The notes below the pieces were generated by a model. It was not told the origin of the DNA. It made no database searches and was given only the letters and a program-made list of their open reading frames with translations. Below are positions 46,766 to 56,214 of a stretch of DNA of 64,000 nt, in pieces. This DNA comes from MPNP01 sp963668325. GTDB lineage: Bacteria > Pseudomonadota > Alphaproteobacteria > Rhodobacterales > Rhodobacteraceae. The translations under genes and the position numbers were made by a program. The DNA is taken from positions 620,001-684,000 of the forward strand of contig OY764222.1 of NCBI GenBank assembly GCA_963668325.1, written 5' to 3'. Position 1 is the stretch's first letter; every line of letters starts with the position of its first letter.

Positions 46766-48028
46766 TTACCGGTTCAGTGAAAACCTGTCCAGCTTCAAGG
46801 CCAAATTGGCAACGAATGCAGCTCCTGAGCATAAGGCTACTCCGAATATCAATGGCAGCCCTGTGCCGTCAAATAATTGACCGATTGGTATGGCCAGGAC
46901 AACACATGCCAGAGTAGATGCTGCCCCGATTATTGAGGCAGCCATGCCAGCTATATGACCCATTGGTTCAAGAGCAAGTGCATTGAGATTGGCCAAACAC
47001 AAACCAAGCAGGAAAAACATACCAGCTGACCAGGCTATGAATAACCAAAGCAACCATGGGTCGGGTAAATTACCTACGAGAATGATAATCGAACAGACCA
47101 ATGAAATGAGGCAGATGGCAAGATAACCAAATGTTGATAATGCCCACATGCCCAAACGTAAAACCAGGGCGGCATTCAGGAAACTTGCACTACCGGAGAA
47201 GATGGCCACGATGGCAAAGTAAAGGGGAAAATCATGGCCCGCACCCAGCCAGGTTACATAAACCTGCTGGGCCGAAACAAGGTAGGCAAATATGCAGGTA
47301 AATCCAAGTGCAAGGCTGATGGTACATATGATGACCCTTGGATTTGAGAATACTTCCAGCGCGGATTTGGCGATGGTGCCTGGTCTGAACTTGGTTCTTT
47401 TACTTGGCGGATGGGTTTCAGGTTGCCTGATCATAAACCAAACCAGAGCTATGAGTGCCATGATCTGAAACGCCACGAAAATAAAACGCCAACCAAAGGA
47501 CAGCATAATGGTTTGGCCAATAAAGGGTGCTACTGCCGGGACCAAAACGAACAGCATCATGGCAAGTGAAATGACACGAGCCATAGACCTGCCGGTATAA
47601 AGATCACGGATCAAGGCCTGGGTAACGGTTCTAGGTGCAGAAATCCCCAACCCCTGCACAAAGCGTGAAATGAGCAGACCATAAAATGATTCCGTAAAAA
47701 AGGACCATCCACTGGCCATGGCAAACATGATAATACCGATATAGGTTATGGGTTTCCGGCCAAATGAATCCGAAAGCGGCCCCATGATAAGTTGCCCCAT
47801 TCCGGTTCCGGCAACGAACAATATGATAACCAATTGAGCATGGTTTATATCTACCAGGCCAAGTTCCTCTCCAATTGCTGGAAAGGCAGGCAACATGGCA
47901 TCGGTAGCAAAAGCTACCATAGACCATAGCAATGCAATCAGGGCAACAAATTCGTAATAGGGGGGTTGTTTATTCACTAGCGTTAGATAGCCATCAGTTG
48001 GATGATTAACAACTAATATCAATGCCAA
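46766..48028 (-). CDS. Bcr/CflA family multidrug efflux MFS transporter
   Basis: About 400-420 residues, twelve membrane helices. The Bcr/CflA hallmarks are DAMLPAFPAIGEELGL in helix 1 and the loop 2-3 motif GPLSDSFGRKPI. It exports drugs or metabolites using the proton gradient. The longest reading starts at TTG 48028; a GTG at 47977 (VNKQPPYYEFVAL) is a plausible alternative and would give 403 residues. The gene stands alone. Confidence 0.88.
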   Translation of the reverse strand: MALILVVNHPTDGYLTLVNKQPPYYEFVALIALLWSMVAFATDAMLPAFPAIGEELGLVDINHAQLVIILFVAGTGMGQLIMGPLSDSFGRKPITYIGIIMFAMASGWSFFTESFYGLLISRFVQGLGISAPRTVTQALIRDLYTGRSMARVISLAMMLFVLVPAVAPFIGQTIMLSFGWRFIFVAFQIMALIALVWFMIRQPETHPPSKRTKFRPGTIAKSALEVFSNPRVIICTISLALGFTCIFAYLVSAQQVYVTWLGAGHDFPLYFAIVAIFSGSASFLNAALVLRLGMWALSTFGYLAICLISLVCSIIILVGNLPDPWLLWLFIAWSAGMFFLLGLCLANLNALALEPMGHIAGMAASIIGAASTLACVVLAIPIGQLFDGTGLPLIFGVALCSGAAFVANLALKLDRFSLNR

Positions 48029-48327
48029 AATCCCAAAACCTTAACCAGGATAGCAAGACAGAATGCCGTATCCTAGCAGTCAGGGTAGATTAGGGGAGGC
48101 AAATTACCAAACCTGAGTGTAACCTTAAGGAATGCCAAACCTTGGGAATTCGAGTGTAAGTCGTGATAATTATTGCCTCGAAAATGTAGCAAAAAATTAA
48201 CAGGTAATTTTGGTTACTAATAAAATAAATTACCGGAGCATTAGGCTAGCAAGCGAATTTTCTATTCGTAAGCCACATTTGGGATTGCTAAATTTAAAGT
48301 TACCAAAAATAAGTTATCCACAGAAAA

Positions 48328-49566
48328 ATGACCAAAGAACAAAAAACTATTCTGATAATTGGTACCTACGATACCAAGGATAGCGAATTATCATTTATCG
48401 CCGATTGTATCAGGGATGGTGGCGGGAATATTATCCGTATGGATGTGGGTGTACTTGGCAAACCCGCTTCCAAGGTAGAGATTTCCAAGGAGGAGGTCGC
48501 AAGCCAAGGGGGTGGTTCAATTCCAGAAATTATCTCCTTCCATGACGAAAATCTTGCCATGCAAGCCATGGCCAAAGGTGCTTCCAGGCTTGCCTTGGAC
48601 CTTTATACCCAAAACCAGATGCATGGCGTGATCATACTAGGCGGTTCAATGGGAACAGACCTGGCTCTGGAAGTTTGTCAGGCGCTGCCAATCGGTGTAC
48701 CCAAGCAAGTTGTATCAACCGTTGCCTTTTCTCCCATGATTGCACCTTCGCGCCTTGCCGCTGATATTCAGATGACTCTTTGGGCCGGTGGGTTATATGG
48801 CTTGAACTCAATCTGCAAGTCTTCGCTGAGCCTTGCCGCCGGTGCCGTATTAGGGGCAGCTAATGTAGCAAAACCATGGAATAATACAAAGCCCGTCGTT
48901 GGAATGACTAGTTTTGGGCTAACAGTATTGATCTACATGAAAACGCTATTGCCAGAGATCGAAAAAAGAGGATTCGAACTTGCGGTCTTTCATGCAACTG
49001 GGATGGGTGGTATGGCCTTCGATAACTTGGCCCGGCAAGGTGTCTTTGCCTGTGTTATGGATTTTGCCCCACAGGAGATAACAAATCTGGTTTTTGGATC
49101 GGTACTAAGTGCTGGCGAAAACAGAATGTTGGGTGCGGGTATATCCAATACGCCCCAGATTGTCGCACCAGGCTGTATTGATCTGATTGATTTTCCAACC
49201 TGGCAAAACCCTCCCGACATTTTCGAGGGCCGGGAGTTTCATCCACATAATCGTCTCATATGTTCAGCCGGACTGACGATTGAGGAGAGGTGTCAGGTAG
49301 GCAGGGAAATTTGTAAACGTATTTCTCAATCCCAAGCACCTGTTCACCTTATTGTACCCCAAAGGGGGATTCAGGGGTGGGACAAGGAAGGACAGCCCTT
49401 TTATGACCCAAAAGCCAAGCAGGCTCTGAACAAGGAATTTCGAAACGCTTGCAAACCCCCAGCGATACTTACCGAGTTGAATTGTCACATCAATGACCAG
49501 GAGTTTGCTGATAAGGCTTTGGAAATATTTGATACATGGCTGGATGAAGGAGCCATCAAAAAATAA
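48328..49566 (+). CDS. UPF0261 / Tm-1-like ATP-binding protein
   Basis: A 412-residue cytoplasmic protein of the Tm-1-like family. ILIIGTYDTKDSELSFIADC (9-28) is the family N-terminus. GGSMGTDLALEV, VVGMTSFGLTV and FHATGMGGMAFDNLARQG are the conserved nucleotide-binding loops. Tomato Tm-1's N-terminal domain inhibits tobamovirus replication, but bacterial function is unknown. The partner TIM-barrel gene often found beside it is absent here. Confidence 0.85.
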   Translation: MTKEQKTILIIGTYDTKDSELSFIADCIRDGGGNIIRMDVGVLGKPASKVEISKEEVASQGGGSIPEIISFHDENLAMQAMAKGASRLALDLYTQNQMHGVIILGGSMGTDLALEVCQALPIGVPKQVVSTVAFSPMIAPSRLAADIQMTLWAGGLYGLNSICKSSLSLAAGAVLGAANVAKPWNNTKPVVGMTSFGLTVLIYMKTLLPEIEKRGFELAVFHATGMGGMAFDNLARQGVFACVMDFAPQEITNLVFGSVLSAGENRMLGAGISNTPQIVAPGCIDLIDFPTWQNPPDIFEGREFHPHNRLICSAGLTIEERCQVGREICKRISQSQAPVHLIVPQRGIQGWDKEGQPFYDPKAKQALNKEFRNACKPPAILTELNCHINDQEFADKALEIFDTWLDEGAIKK

Positions 49567-49646
49567 ATTTTCTTAGGGAAACACACTTCATTTTTTGGTA
49601 AATTTATCTTCCGATAATTTTCATTTATTCACCTAGTTGTCTAACA

Positions 49647-50552
49647 ATGGTCAAATTAAGTTCAAAAAATTTTGAGTGGCCAACCTTGTTGGTATTAGGT
49701 CTTTGCTATTCGGTTTGGGCGTTTAGCACCACGGTTATTTATGATTTCTCGGCTATCCTTGGCCTGATAATTCTGACCCTGTCAATAACCTTACATTCTT
49801 CGCTTCAACATGAGACAATTCATGGTCATCCCCTTCCCAGCCGTTGGTGGAGTGAGTTGCTTGTTTTTCCAGCTGTTGGGTTACTCATACCATATGAAAG
49901 GTTTCGAGATACCCACCTCAAGCATCATCATGACCCCAATTTAACCGATCCATATGAGGACCCGGAAACCAACTACCTGGACCCGAAGGTTTGGCATAAT
50001 CTGTCCACAACGACGCAAAGGATTTTGTTATTGAACAATACATTGTTGGGTAGAATATTGCTTGGGCCGACAATATCCCTGATTATCCTTATTTCGGATG
50101 ATTTTAAGAATACCCGGGCTGGTGATTGGAAGATAACCAGAGCCTGGCTTCTTCACTTGGTAGGGATTATTCCAGTTTTGACCTGGGTGTTGGTGGTGGG
50201 GAGTGTACCTTTATGGTTGTATTTTCTTGCAGCGTATCTGGGTTTTGGCTTGCTGAAAATCCGTACCTACCTTGAGCACCGAGCCCATGACCAACCTCGT
50301 GGAAGAACCGTTATTGTTAACGACCGGGGCCCAATGGCATTTTTGTTTCTCAACAATAATTTTCATCTGGTTCATCACATGCAACCTGAAATTCCCTGGT
50401 ACAAGCTACCAAAATTGTTCGACGCGAACCAGGAAAGGTACCTCAAGAGGAATGAAGGATACATGTACAAAAATTACTTAGAAATACTTAAAAAATATTT
50501 CTTCAACCGAAAGGATCCGGTACCGCATCCACTTTGGGAAAAGGAGAATTGA
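49647..50552 (+). CDS. Membrane fatty acid desaturase / hydroxylase family protein
   Basis: A 301-residue integral membrane di-iron enzyme with four helices. Three histidine boxes are visible: HETIHGH (about 53-59), HLKHHHD (about 91-97) and HLVHHMQP near residue 245. This fits acyl-lipid desaturases and related beta-carotene hydroxylase-like enzymes; substrate is not evident. An isolated gene. Confidence 0.85.
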   Translation: MVKLSSKNFEWPTLLVLGLCYSVWAFSTTVIYDFSAILGLIILTLSITLHSSLQHETIHGHPLPSRWWSELLVFPAVGLLIPYERFRDTHLKHHHDPNLTDPYEDPETNYLDPKVWHNLSTTTQRILLLNNTLLGRILLGPTISLIILISDDFKNTRAGDWKITRAWLLHLVGIIPVLTWVLVVGSVPLWLYFLAAYLGFGLLKIRTYLEHRAHDQPRGRTVIVNDRGPMAFLFLNNNFHLVHHMQPEIPWYKLPKLFDANQERYLKRNEGYMYKNYLEILKKYFFNRKDPVPHPLWEKEN

Positions 50553-50660
50553 TTCCTAAAGAGTTGATTGACATTTGCCAAGGTGGTACTGATAGACATG
50601 CTTTTTGTGGGTAGAAAAATACCCTTTGTGCAACTGTTGCCAACTCAAATGAAGCAAAGT

Positions 50661-51817
50661 TTACTGGTAAGTTTTTCGCTGAATTATCACACTAAACGTA
50701 TTGCCATCACGATCATCCCTAAATTCAATTTTGGGATAGGCCTTAATTGCTCTTCTGATACCACTACCTAATCCGCGGTATGGCAAAATTCTGGTTGCAA
50801 AAGAATGCAGTATTGGATTTCGTACGTTTGAGATACCCATCTTGATATTTTCGGTTGTTAAGTTATTCGGTAGATGCCCGGGGCTTATTATTTCTACTCG
50901 GTCAGCAAAAATCAGCACTTTTACTGGTGCGGATACAAAGTAATCACGATGGACCAAAGAATTGACAATCAGCTCTTCAAAAACAATCCTCGGTATTTCT
51001 AGTTCACCAATTGAATTGAAACCCTGTCCATTTTGGATATGTCGAAGATTTGCAAATAAAAAACTTAGAACATTCTGAAAAATATCAGAAAACTTTCCTT
51101 TAATATCCCTGCTATCCAAGTATCTTACATCTTCAATATCAATACCAGGGAAGGCTACAGCCTTCACGTCGAACACAGGTAACCAATTCTGAGGACTTGA
51201 TCCAAACAATAGAATGCCCCATAGGTTATCTCCCCTATTTTGGCCAGTTTCATATTTTCCAGAAGCTGAGGGAGAGAAATATCTTGCTCCTTGAAACTAT
51301 TTCCATATACCTTCTGATAAAAAGTAGCAAAAAAATCCTCATCTATATCGGTTACAGTTGTGCCTTTTACAGGCATCCCATCTGCTTGAACCAATCCTGC
51401 ACTTTGGAACATTCGTTGTATTTCTTCACGAGAACGTAATTTTTGTTTGCTTGCTCCATTTCTAATAAATATTGATGTATTATTGTCCATATAAGGTTTA
51501 CTTGTGCCCTCAGGAACAGTTATAACCATAACCACACCTTCGGGTAAACGGACGTTTTCGGTATCGAATCTTATGGAAGGACGGATAATATCAGAAGCTC
51601 TATTCGGAACAAATTCGTTCAAACGCCTAACTTCTTCAATGGGTAGCCCTTGAACATCACCTTCATCATTAACCCCAATTAAAATTAATCCTCCCTTATA
51701 ATTACTAAGGGCTATCATTTCTTGAGCAAGGCTTAAACCATTTGTGACATTGGATTTAAACTCATGCCTTGAGTCTTCACCATTGTTGATAATTTCAATT
51801 AACTCTTGGGCTTCCAT
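50661..51817 (-). pseudogene. AlbA_2-type ATP-binding protein (Schlafen-like), frameshifted
   Basis: The first frame (51817 to 51164) encodes the AlbA_2 domain: EFKSNVTNGLSLAQEMIALS, GGLILIGVNDEGDVQGLP. It breaks at ITYGAFYC. The expected GGILLFGSSPQNWLPVFDVK continues in another frame to 50661, including the GHKL-ATPase-like EELIVNSLVHRDYFVSAP. One G missing from the run at 51217-51220 (CCCC on the + strand) accounts for it. The intact protein would be about 386 residues. Such proteins are often accessory, sometimes defence-linked. Confidence 0.75.
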
Positions 51818-51925
51818 ACTTCATATACCTATCTTCACTTTCTAAGATTTCTGGTTCTCCATTACATTTTCGAAGCGTTTGTAGGACGTTCCAACAAACA
51901 ATGACTCCATTAGATTATTTTAAGG

Positions 51926-51947
51926 GCACCTCTATTAAATAAATCAA
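51926..51947. repeat. IS-end-like repeat, copy 1
   Basis: TAAGGGCACCTCTATTAAAT here recurs in the same orientation at 54383-54402. Read outward it resembles the terminus of an IS5-like element. The two copies bracket about 2.45 kb containing the group II intron and plasmid-type genes. Confidence 0.6.
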
Positions 51948-52069
51948 AGCTTCTGGAAAATTTTGTCCCACTTCTGTCGAAATAATGTTGTTATGCCGAC
52001 AACTTTATTAGTAGAGTCGAGGGGAGGCGCGCCTTGTTTTAGGTTTAGAGAGTTGCCGTTTCCGATGGC

Positions 52070-52746
52070 TTTCGCCCTTCATTCGGTGCCTCAGTTCTTC
52101 ACCATGACTGCGTTTCCTCACCCCCGCTCATCAAACCGGACGTGCGGTTTTCCCGCATCCGGCTTTCCTCTGAAAACTCATGCCTTCGCCCACGCAAAGG
52201 CATGTAGTATGTTCTGGAGTTTCTGAACTCCTTGTAGCCCTGTTAGATTATCATCAGTAGCCATGCCTTGCCTCCTTTCCATACTATGTTCAGAGTCAGG
52301 CCCCTTCCCTCAGCCAGCATTACCCGGCGTCAACAGTATTACGAGCCTGTCCGTCGCCCGGCCTGCCTCTCGCGAGGTTCCAGTTTGGTATGTGCATACC
52401 ACTGACAGGGTTTCCCGTGTTGCAACATTTTCCTTCTTCCATACATGCCATCGCCCTTACCCCGATGGGTCCAAACGGTGCCTTTGTCGTTCGCTTCCCG
52501 TTCAGTGTCAGGCTTCCCTTATCAGCAGGAAGGTCGCCACCCATATTTGCCTTTTCGAGGCCTGCTCAGCGTTCACTTCGCGTTACGGCCTGTATGTTCG
52601 CTGAGTCGCCCAAGGCGACCCTTCTTGCCAAAGTGCTTCAGTCTACAGTGTTACCTCCGTAAACCGCCCTGGCTGCTTCCAACCGGAACGACAGGTGTTG
52701 CGCGGGATTCGCACCCGCTAGGAAAATGCACCTTTGCACGGCGCAC
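52070..52746 (-). mobile_element. Group II intron with internally deleted ORF
   Basis: On the minus strand the intron begins GTGCGCCGTGCAAAGGTGCA at 52746, with TAGCGGGTGCGAATCCCGCG soon after. Near 52131-52170 it has a domain V hairpin, GCCGGATGCGGG, AAAA, CCGCACGTCCGG. A domain VI-like stretch follows (3' end estimated). The intron-encoded protein is reduced to about 28 codons: ATG at 52262 gives MATDDNLTGLQGVQKLQN, which looks like an RT N-terminus, then jumps to a stop. The 5' end directly abuts the TGCCGATAGCGGCA hairpin at 52747-52760. Confidence 0.7.
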
Positions 52747-52766
52747 TGCCGATAGCGGCATAAATG
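52747..52766. repeat. Imperfect copy of the recurrent palindrome
   Basis: TGCCGATAGCGGCATAAATG differs by a single base from the right half and centre of the palindrome at 30392-30423. It is the exon side of the group II intron 5' junction. Confidence 0.65.
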
Positions 52767-52854
52767 TTGGAAATCCAGATTGAAATAATTTAGAAAACAA
52801 CACCTGTTACCCTAAAATAGGATGTAACCTGTTTGGATACGAAAGAGGCGTATT

Positions 52855-53111
52855 ATGGGCACGTTATTATCGGTATCACAGGCCGCAAAAGAGGTGGAGA
52901 AATCAATCCCCACCATCACAAGTGCAATCAAAAAGGCAAGATTTCCGCAGCAAAGACGGAAGAAGGCGGGTATCAAATCGACCGAGCCGAACTGTTTCAC
53001 GTGTGGCCTGCCGTAAAATCAGGGGCAACCCCTGAAAGGGATAACGCAACGGGTAAAAAGTTAGGAGAAGCAACTCTAAAAAATGCAAATGTTACTGGGG
53101 GGGAGGATTAA
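52855..53111 (+). pseudogene. Plasmid-type HTH DNA-binding protein, frameshifted
   Basis: From the ATG at 52855 (preceded by GAAAGAGG) the frame reads MGTLLSVSQAAKEVEKSIPT and ITSAIKK. The natural continuation GKISAAKTEEGGYQIDRAEL and FHVWPAVKSG is in another frame to the TAA at 53111. One G missing at 52935-52936 explains it. The intact 85-residue product resembles MerR/excisionase-type HTH proteins found on mobilisable plasmids. A GACGCCT/AGGCGTC hairpin (53116-53160) follows. Confidence 0.65.
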
Positions 53112-53115
53112 AGAA

Positions 53116-53160
53116 GACGCCTCGCCCCCTCAATTCGTTGTCACGCGGGGCTAAGGCGTC
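53116..53160. terminator. Stem-loop after the HTH gene, possible terminator
   Basis: GACGCCT (53116-53122) pairs with AGGCGTC (53154-53160), with an inner GCCCC/GGGGC pair. It lies between the HTH gene and the end of the convergent small secreted-protein gene. There is no T-run on either side, so the terminator call is tentative. Confidence 0.4.
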
Positions 53161-53175
53161 CATTCAGAACAGAAA

Positions 53176-53538
53176 TTATTTCCCAACGTGTTCAACTGTC
53201 TCAATGCTGATATTAATTCGTGATCCCCTGATCTCGACAGTTCCACTGCCAGAGATCGCGCAAAGGTCAGAATAAGTCACCATAAAACTCGAATTTTCAC
53301 AGTCAGTTTCGATACGCTCTCGTGCATCCCTACCTGCATCGATGGACACACCGAACGGTTCCCTATTTTCGTCATAAAATGTGAAATCGTCTTCTATGCT
53401 ATCGTACTTAATCCGACCAGAAAAAAGCACTTCTGCCCTATTCATGGTGCCCAGATATTCACCAAGCGGAATAGCTCTTGTTTCTGCAAACGCTGGCGTT
53501 GACAACAAAGCCAACGCTGACACAAACATGATTTTCAT
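53176..53538 (-). CDS. Hypothetical secreted protein
   Basis: About 120 residues when started at the ATG at 53538, giving a clear signal peptide MKIMFVSALALLSTPAFA ending Ala-Phe-Ala. Longer readings up to 53613 would overlap the upstream gene and bury the signal. The mature part is acidic and beta-rich, with three Cys-type positions (DCENSS, DLCAIS). I do not recognise the family. It is 25 bp downstream of a membrane protein gene, probably co-transcribed. Confidence 0.6.
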   Translation of the reverse strand: MKIMFVSALALLSTPAFAETRAIPLGEYLGTMNRAEVLFSGRIKYDSIEDDFTFYDENREPFGVSIDAGRDARERIETDCENSSFMVTYSDLCAISGSGTVEIRGSRINISIETVEHVGK

Positions 53539-53563
53539 TGAAAACGTGTTTAAAAACTGTTGG

Positions 53564-54034
53564 TTAACGACCATTATTCCCCTCGATAACAATAACTTCT
53601 CGGCGTCCGCCAAGGCTCAAGACCAGACCGATAAGGAGCAATATCGCCCCGATAATCACACCAATAAATGTTGCAATACCTGTAACCGCCACACCTGCAA
53701 GACCAGCTCCTACCACTGCAAATGCTTCAGAGCCTTCTTGAGCAGTGTTGGTGACCTCAAAAGCCACGCGGCCTGATAAAAGAAAGGCCGAGATAGGAAG
53801 AGCAAAGACAGATGCTCCTAACAACAAGAAACCTCGCCCCAAAGCTCTGCGGATAGTCGGAGCAAAAAAACATAGCACCCCACATAACGGCACAAGTAGT
53901 GCCATCAAAATTATTGGTGTGATGCTATCTTGGTCCGTTGTGAAAGCAGCAAATGCTGGGATTAGGGCAATTGCTGACCCTATACCAAACAGAACGCCGA
54001 TGATAATTCGAAACGATGCTTTGATAATGCCCAT
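53564..54034 (-). CDS. Hypothetical four-helix membrane protein
   Basis: About 156 residues from the ATG at 54034 (MGIIKASFRIIIGVLFGIGS), behind a good AAGGAAA site; a longer reading from 54088 lacks this support. Four hydrophobic segments are visible, the last very Gly/Ile-rich (VTGIATFIGVIIGAILLL). It ends with a basic tail. The family is unknown; the context is a plasmid-like remnant. Confidence 0.6.
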   Translation of the reverse strand: MGIIKASFRIIIGVLFGIGSAIALIPAFAAFTTDQDSITPIILMALLVPLCGVLCFFAPTIRRALGRGFLLLGASVFALPISAFLLSGRVAFEVTNTAQEGSEAFAVVGAGLAGVAVTGIATFIGVIIGAILLLIGLVLSLGGRREVIVIEGNNGR

Positions 54035-54141
54035 TAAAATTTCCTTATGTGCTGGTCGTATAAAACGATATTCATACTGAAAATTCAACCCAAGGGAGGT
54101 CTAACGACCTCGATCTCTCGTTCTGTTTTGCTGCTCTTGCA

Positions 54142-54255
54142 TTATGTCACGAGCTGAACGGTGTTGAGAGGTTTCTTGGGATTGTTACTGACTTTTTTTC
54201 TGATGTAAAGGGCGGGAATGTTGTTTTTAAATTCTGTTGCTATGACTCGTGTCAT
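54142..54255 (-). CDS. Possible small or truncated ORF
   Basis: A 37-codon frame (MTRVIATEFKNNIPALYIRK and on) follows a strong TAAAGGAGACCGTC site. No family is recognised. A further short open frame (SARDIMQEQQNRTRDRGR) overlaps its end in another phase, so this could be the broken start of a larger gene. Confidence 0.3.
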   Translation of the reverse strand: MTRVIATEFKNNIPALYIRKKVSNNPKKPLNTVQLVT

Positions 54256-54382
54256 GACGGTCTCCTTTAGTTGCTTCCATTATATGGCTAAAATGTCCAT
54301 GAGAAGATATTCCCTGATCGGCGACCTAAATTAGATTTATCGGATAATATAGCAATTCCGGCCATATTTACCATCTATAATA

Positions 54383-54675
54383 AGGGCACCTCTATTAAAT
54401 AATCCGATCACTTTTTTTTACAAAATTTTGCCAAATTGGCCCTTTGGTCCTGGTATTTTAGTTGTTGTTGTGAATCATTGGATTGACACAATAAATTATT
54501 CTTTTTTTGATGTAAACCTGGGAGCTATCAAATGGACCAACGCCACTTGCTCGAAGAGGACCAACAAAGTCGGGCCCTGAAGGAATTTACCAATCTGCAA
54601 AGCATGAAGGACCTGGTGGACTGGACCCTGTTCACCCCGATCCTTGTAGAGGTTTTTGGCCCTCTTTTCCATTGT
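54383..54675 (+). mobile_element. 5' fragment of an IS5-like element
   Basis: It begins with the end-like repeat TAAGGGCACCTCTATTAAAT. At 54532 an ATG opens MDQRHLLEEDQQSRALKEFT and continues SMKDLVDWTLFTPILVEVFG, which resembles the N-terminus of IS5/IS4-type transposases. The match stops near 54675, where an unrelated minus-strand gene resumes. Confidence 0.6.
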
Positions 54676-54953
54676 TCCCAGCAGGTAAGGGAATTGAAGT
54701 ATTCCTTCCAAATTTCGTCAACGGCGGGATCCAATCTGCCTTCATCAACGACTCGATCTATTGATCCATTCTTAATGTATACAGCAATATGTGGCAGGCC
54801 ATCAAGCCCAGGCCAAAATTGGCCGATATGAGTACCTCGGTACATCTCCAGTACTCTGCCCGTAATCGGAAAATTCGTTTCGCTTCCACCATACTTTTTC
54901 CGATATTGTTCTATCGGAGGTACCTCGACTCTAAACATTGGTTCTATCATCAA
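54676..54953 (-). pseudogene. Hypothetical protein truncated by IS fragment
   Basis: From the ATG at 54953 the minus strand reads MMIEPMFRVEVPPIEQYRKK ... FPITGRVLEMYRGTHIGQFW ... DEIWKEYFNSLTCWEQW for about 93 codons. It then enters the IS5-like fragment antisense. The real C-terminus is lost. No family recognised. Confidence 0.5.
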
Positions 54954-55137
54954 TCCTCCTAACTGATTTCCATCAATTGTATTAACAATTCCTTATATCC
55001 CGGTTAATTAGTCAAAACAAATTCATGTTCAATTTCAAATAGGCATATGCGTTGAAATACAGGCAAAAAATGCTACATTTAAGTGAATTGAAATTGGTGT
55101 AGAAATACCGATATAAAGGGAACTTGGAGACAATCCA

Positions 55138-56214
55138 ATGAATTCTGACAAACAAAAACCTATCGGCTCGGTCTGGCGTCCAGTGCGGGACCTTGACCCA
55201 TCTCTTCATGGGTATGTCCATAGGGCAGCCAGAGAGGAGGCAGCCAACTGGCATGCTGTACGCAGAAAACTTGAGGATCCAACGATTGACCGGACCGCTA
55301 TGGATATCTGGCTTCGGGAACAACGTCGTTCCTTTGCCATTGAGACCGGCCAGATCGAGGGGCTCTATCTCCTGCGACGAGGGGTTACGGAAACGCTTAT
55401 TGCCGAAGGGTTTGAAGGGGTAAGGGGAGCCCACTCGGTAACTTCCATTGCCGATGAAACCCTGCAAGGTTTGCTGATGGACCAGGAAGCGGCCCTGGAG
55501 ATGATATTTGAGCAGGTCAAGGATAATCGCCCGCTCAACGGTTCAGCCATCAAGGAATGGCATGCTCTCCTTACTCGTCATCAGGCCAGTGCAACAGGCA
55601 TCACGCCTTGGGGCAAGCGGGTAGAAATTCCTCTAAGGAAGGGACAATACAAGATTCGACCCAACAATCCCCGTCGCAAGGACGGCTTTGTGCATGAATA
55701 CTGCCCACCCGAACAGGTAGAAACAGAAATGGAGAGATTTCTAGCCTTTCACAAGGGGCATCGGGGTCTAAATCTCGCTCCGGAGGTTGAGGCAGCCTGG
55801 CTCCATCATGAATTTGTAAGGATCCATCCCTTTCAGGATGGCAATGGGCGAATTTCCCGCCTGTTGATGTCGATCCCCTTTGTCCTGGCCGGCGAGTTTC
55901 CGCCGGTGATCCTGGCCCAGAACAAGCCGGCCTATATCACTCGTTTAGAAGCGGCTGATGAGGGTGATCTATCAGGTTTTGTCAATTACCTGGGAGGATT
56001 AGTAGCTCAACGGTTATCAGATGCTGTCTTCAGTGCCAGGCGTATTCTGCAGGGCCGTGACCATTATCGCCATGGCAATGGCGGTGTCACATCAAACGGC
56101 ATCTATCATGGCCCAGAGGAAGGGAATGATCTACCGATAGTCGAAGATCCAGATGATAATGATAACAATGATGGGCCACCAGCTTCGTCACCTCCGGCAG
56201 GGCCAGGGATGTAA
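55138..56214 (+). CDS. Fic family protein (probable AMP transferase)
   Basis: A 358-residue Fic/DOC protein. The active-site loop HPFQDGNGR is at 230-238 with the catalytic His230. An N-terminal inhibitory-helix motif TGQIEG (70-75) matches the class II S/T-x-x-x-E-G/N pattern, suggesting self-inhibition. A DUF4172-like N-terminal region precedes it. The last ~35 residues are low complexity (Asp/Asn, then Pro/Ser). Fic enzymes usually transfer AMP from ATP onto target Ser/Thr/Tyr hydroxyls. A clear GGAGACA site precedes the ATG. Confidence 0.88.
   Translation: MNSDKQKPIGSVWRPVRDLDPSLHGYVHRAAREEAANWHAVRRKLEDPTIDRTAMDIWLREQRRSFAIETGQIEGLYLLRRGVTETLIAEGFEGVRGAHSVTSIADETLQGLLMDQEAALEMIFEQVKDNRPLNGSAIKEWHALLTRHQASATGITPWGKRVEIPLRKGQYKIRPNNPRRKDGFVHEYCPPEQVETEMERFLAFHKGHRGLNLAPEVEAAWLHHEFVRIHPFQDGNGRISRLLMSIPFVLAGEFPPVILAQNKPAYITRLEAADEGDLSGFVNYLGGLVAQRLSDAVFSARRILQGRDHYRHGNGGVTSNGIYHGPEEGNDLPIVEDPDDNDNNDGPPASSPPAGPGM

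Noticed and set aside
52263..52783. Multiple + strand frames in the group II intron
   Set aside because: They overlap one another in structured intron RNA sequence and have no protein-family features.
53381..54080. + strand frames opposite the two small genes at 53.2-54.0 kb
   Set aside because: The minus-strand readings have a signal peptide, membrane helices and a ribosome-binding site; the + strand readings have none.
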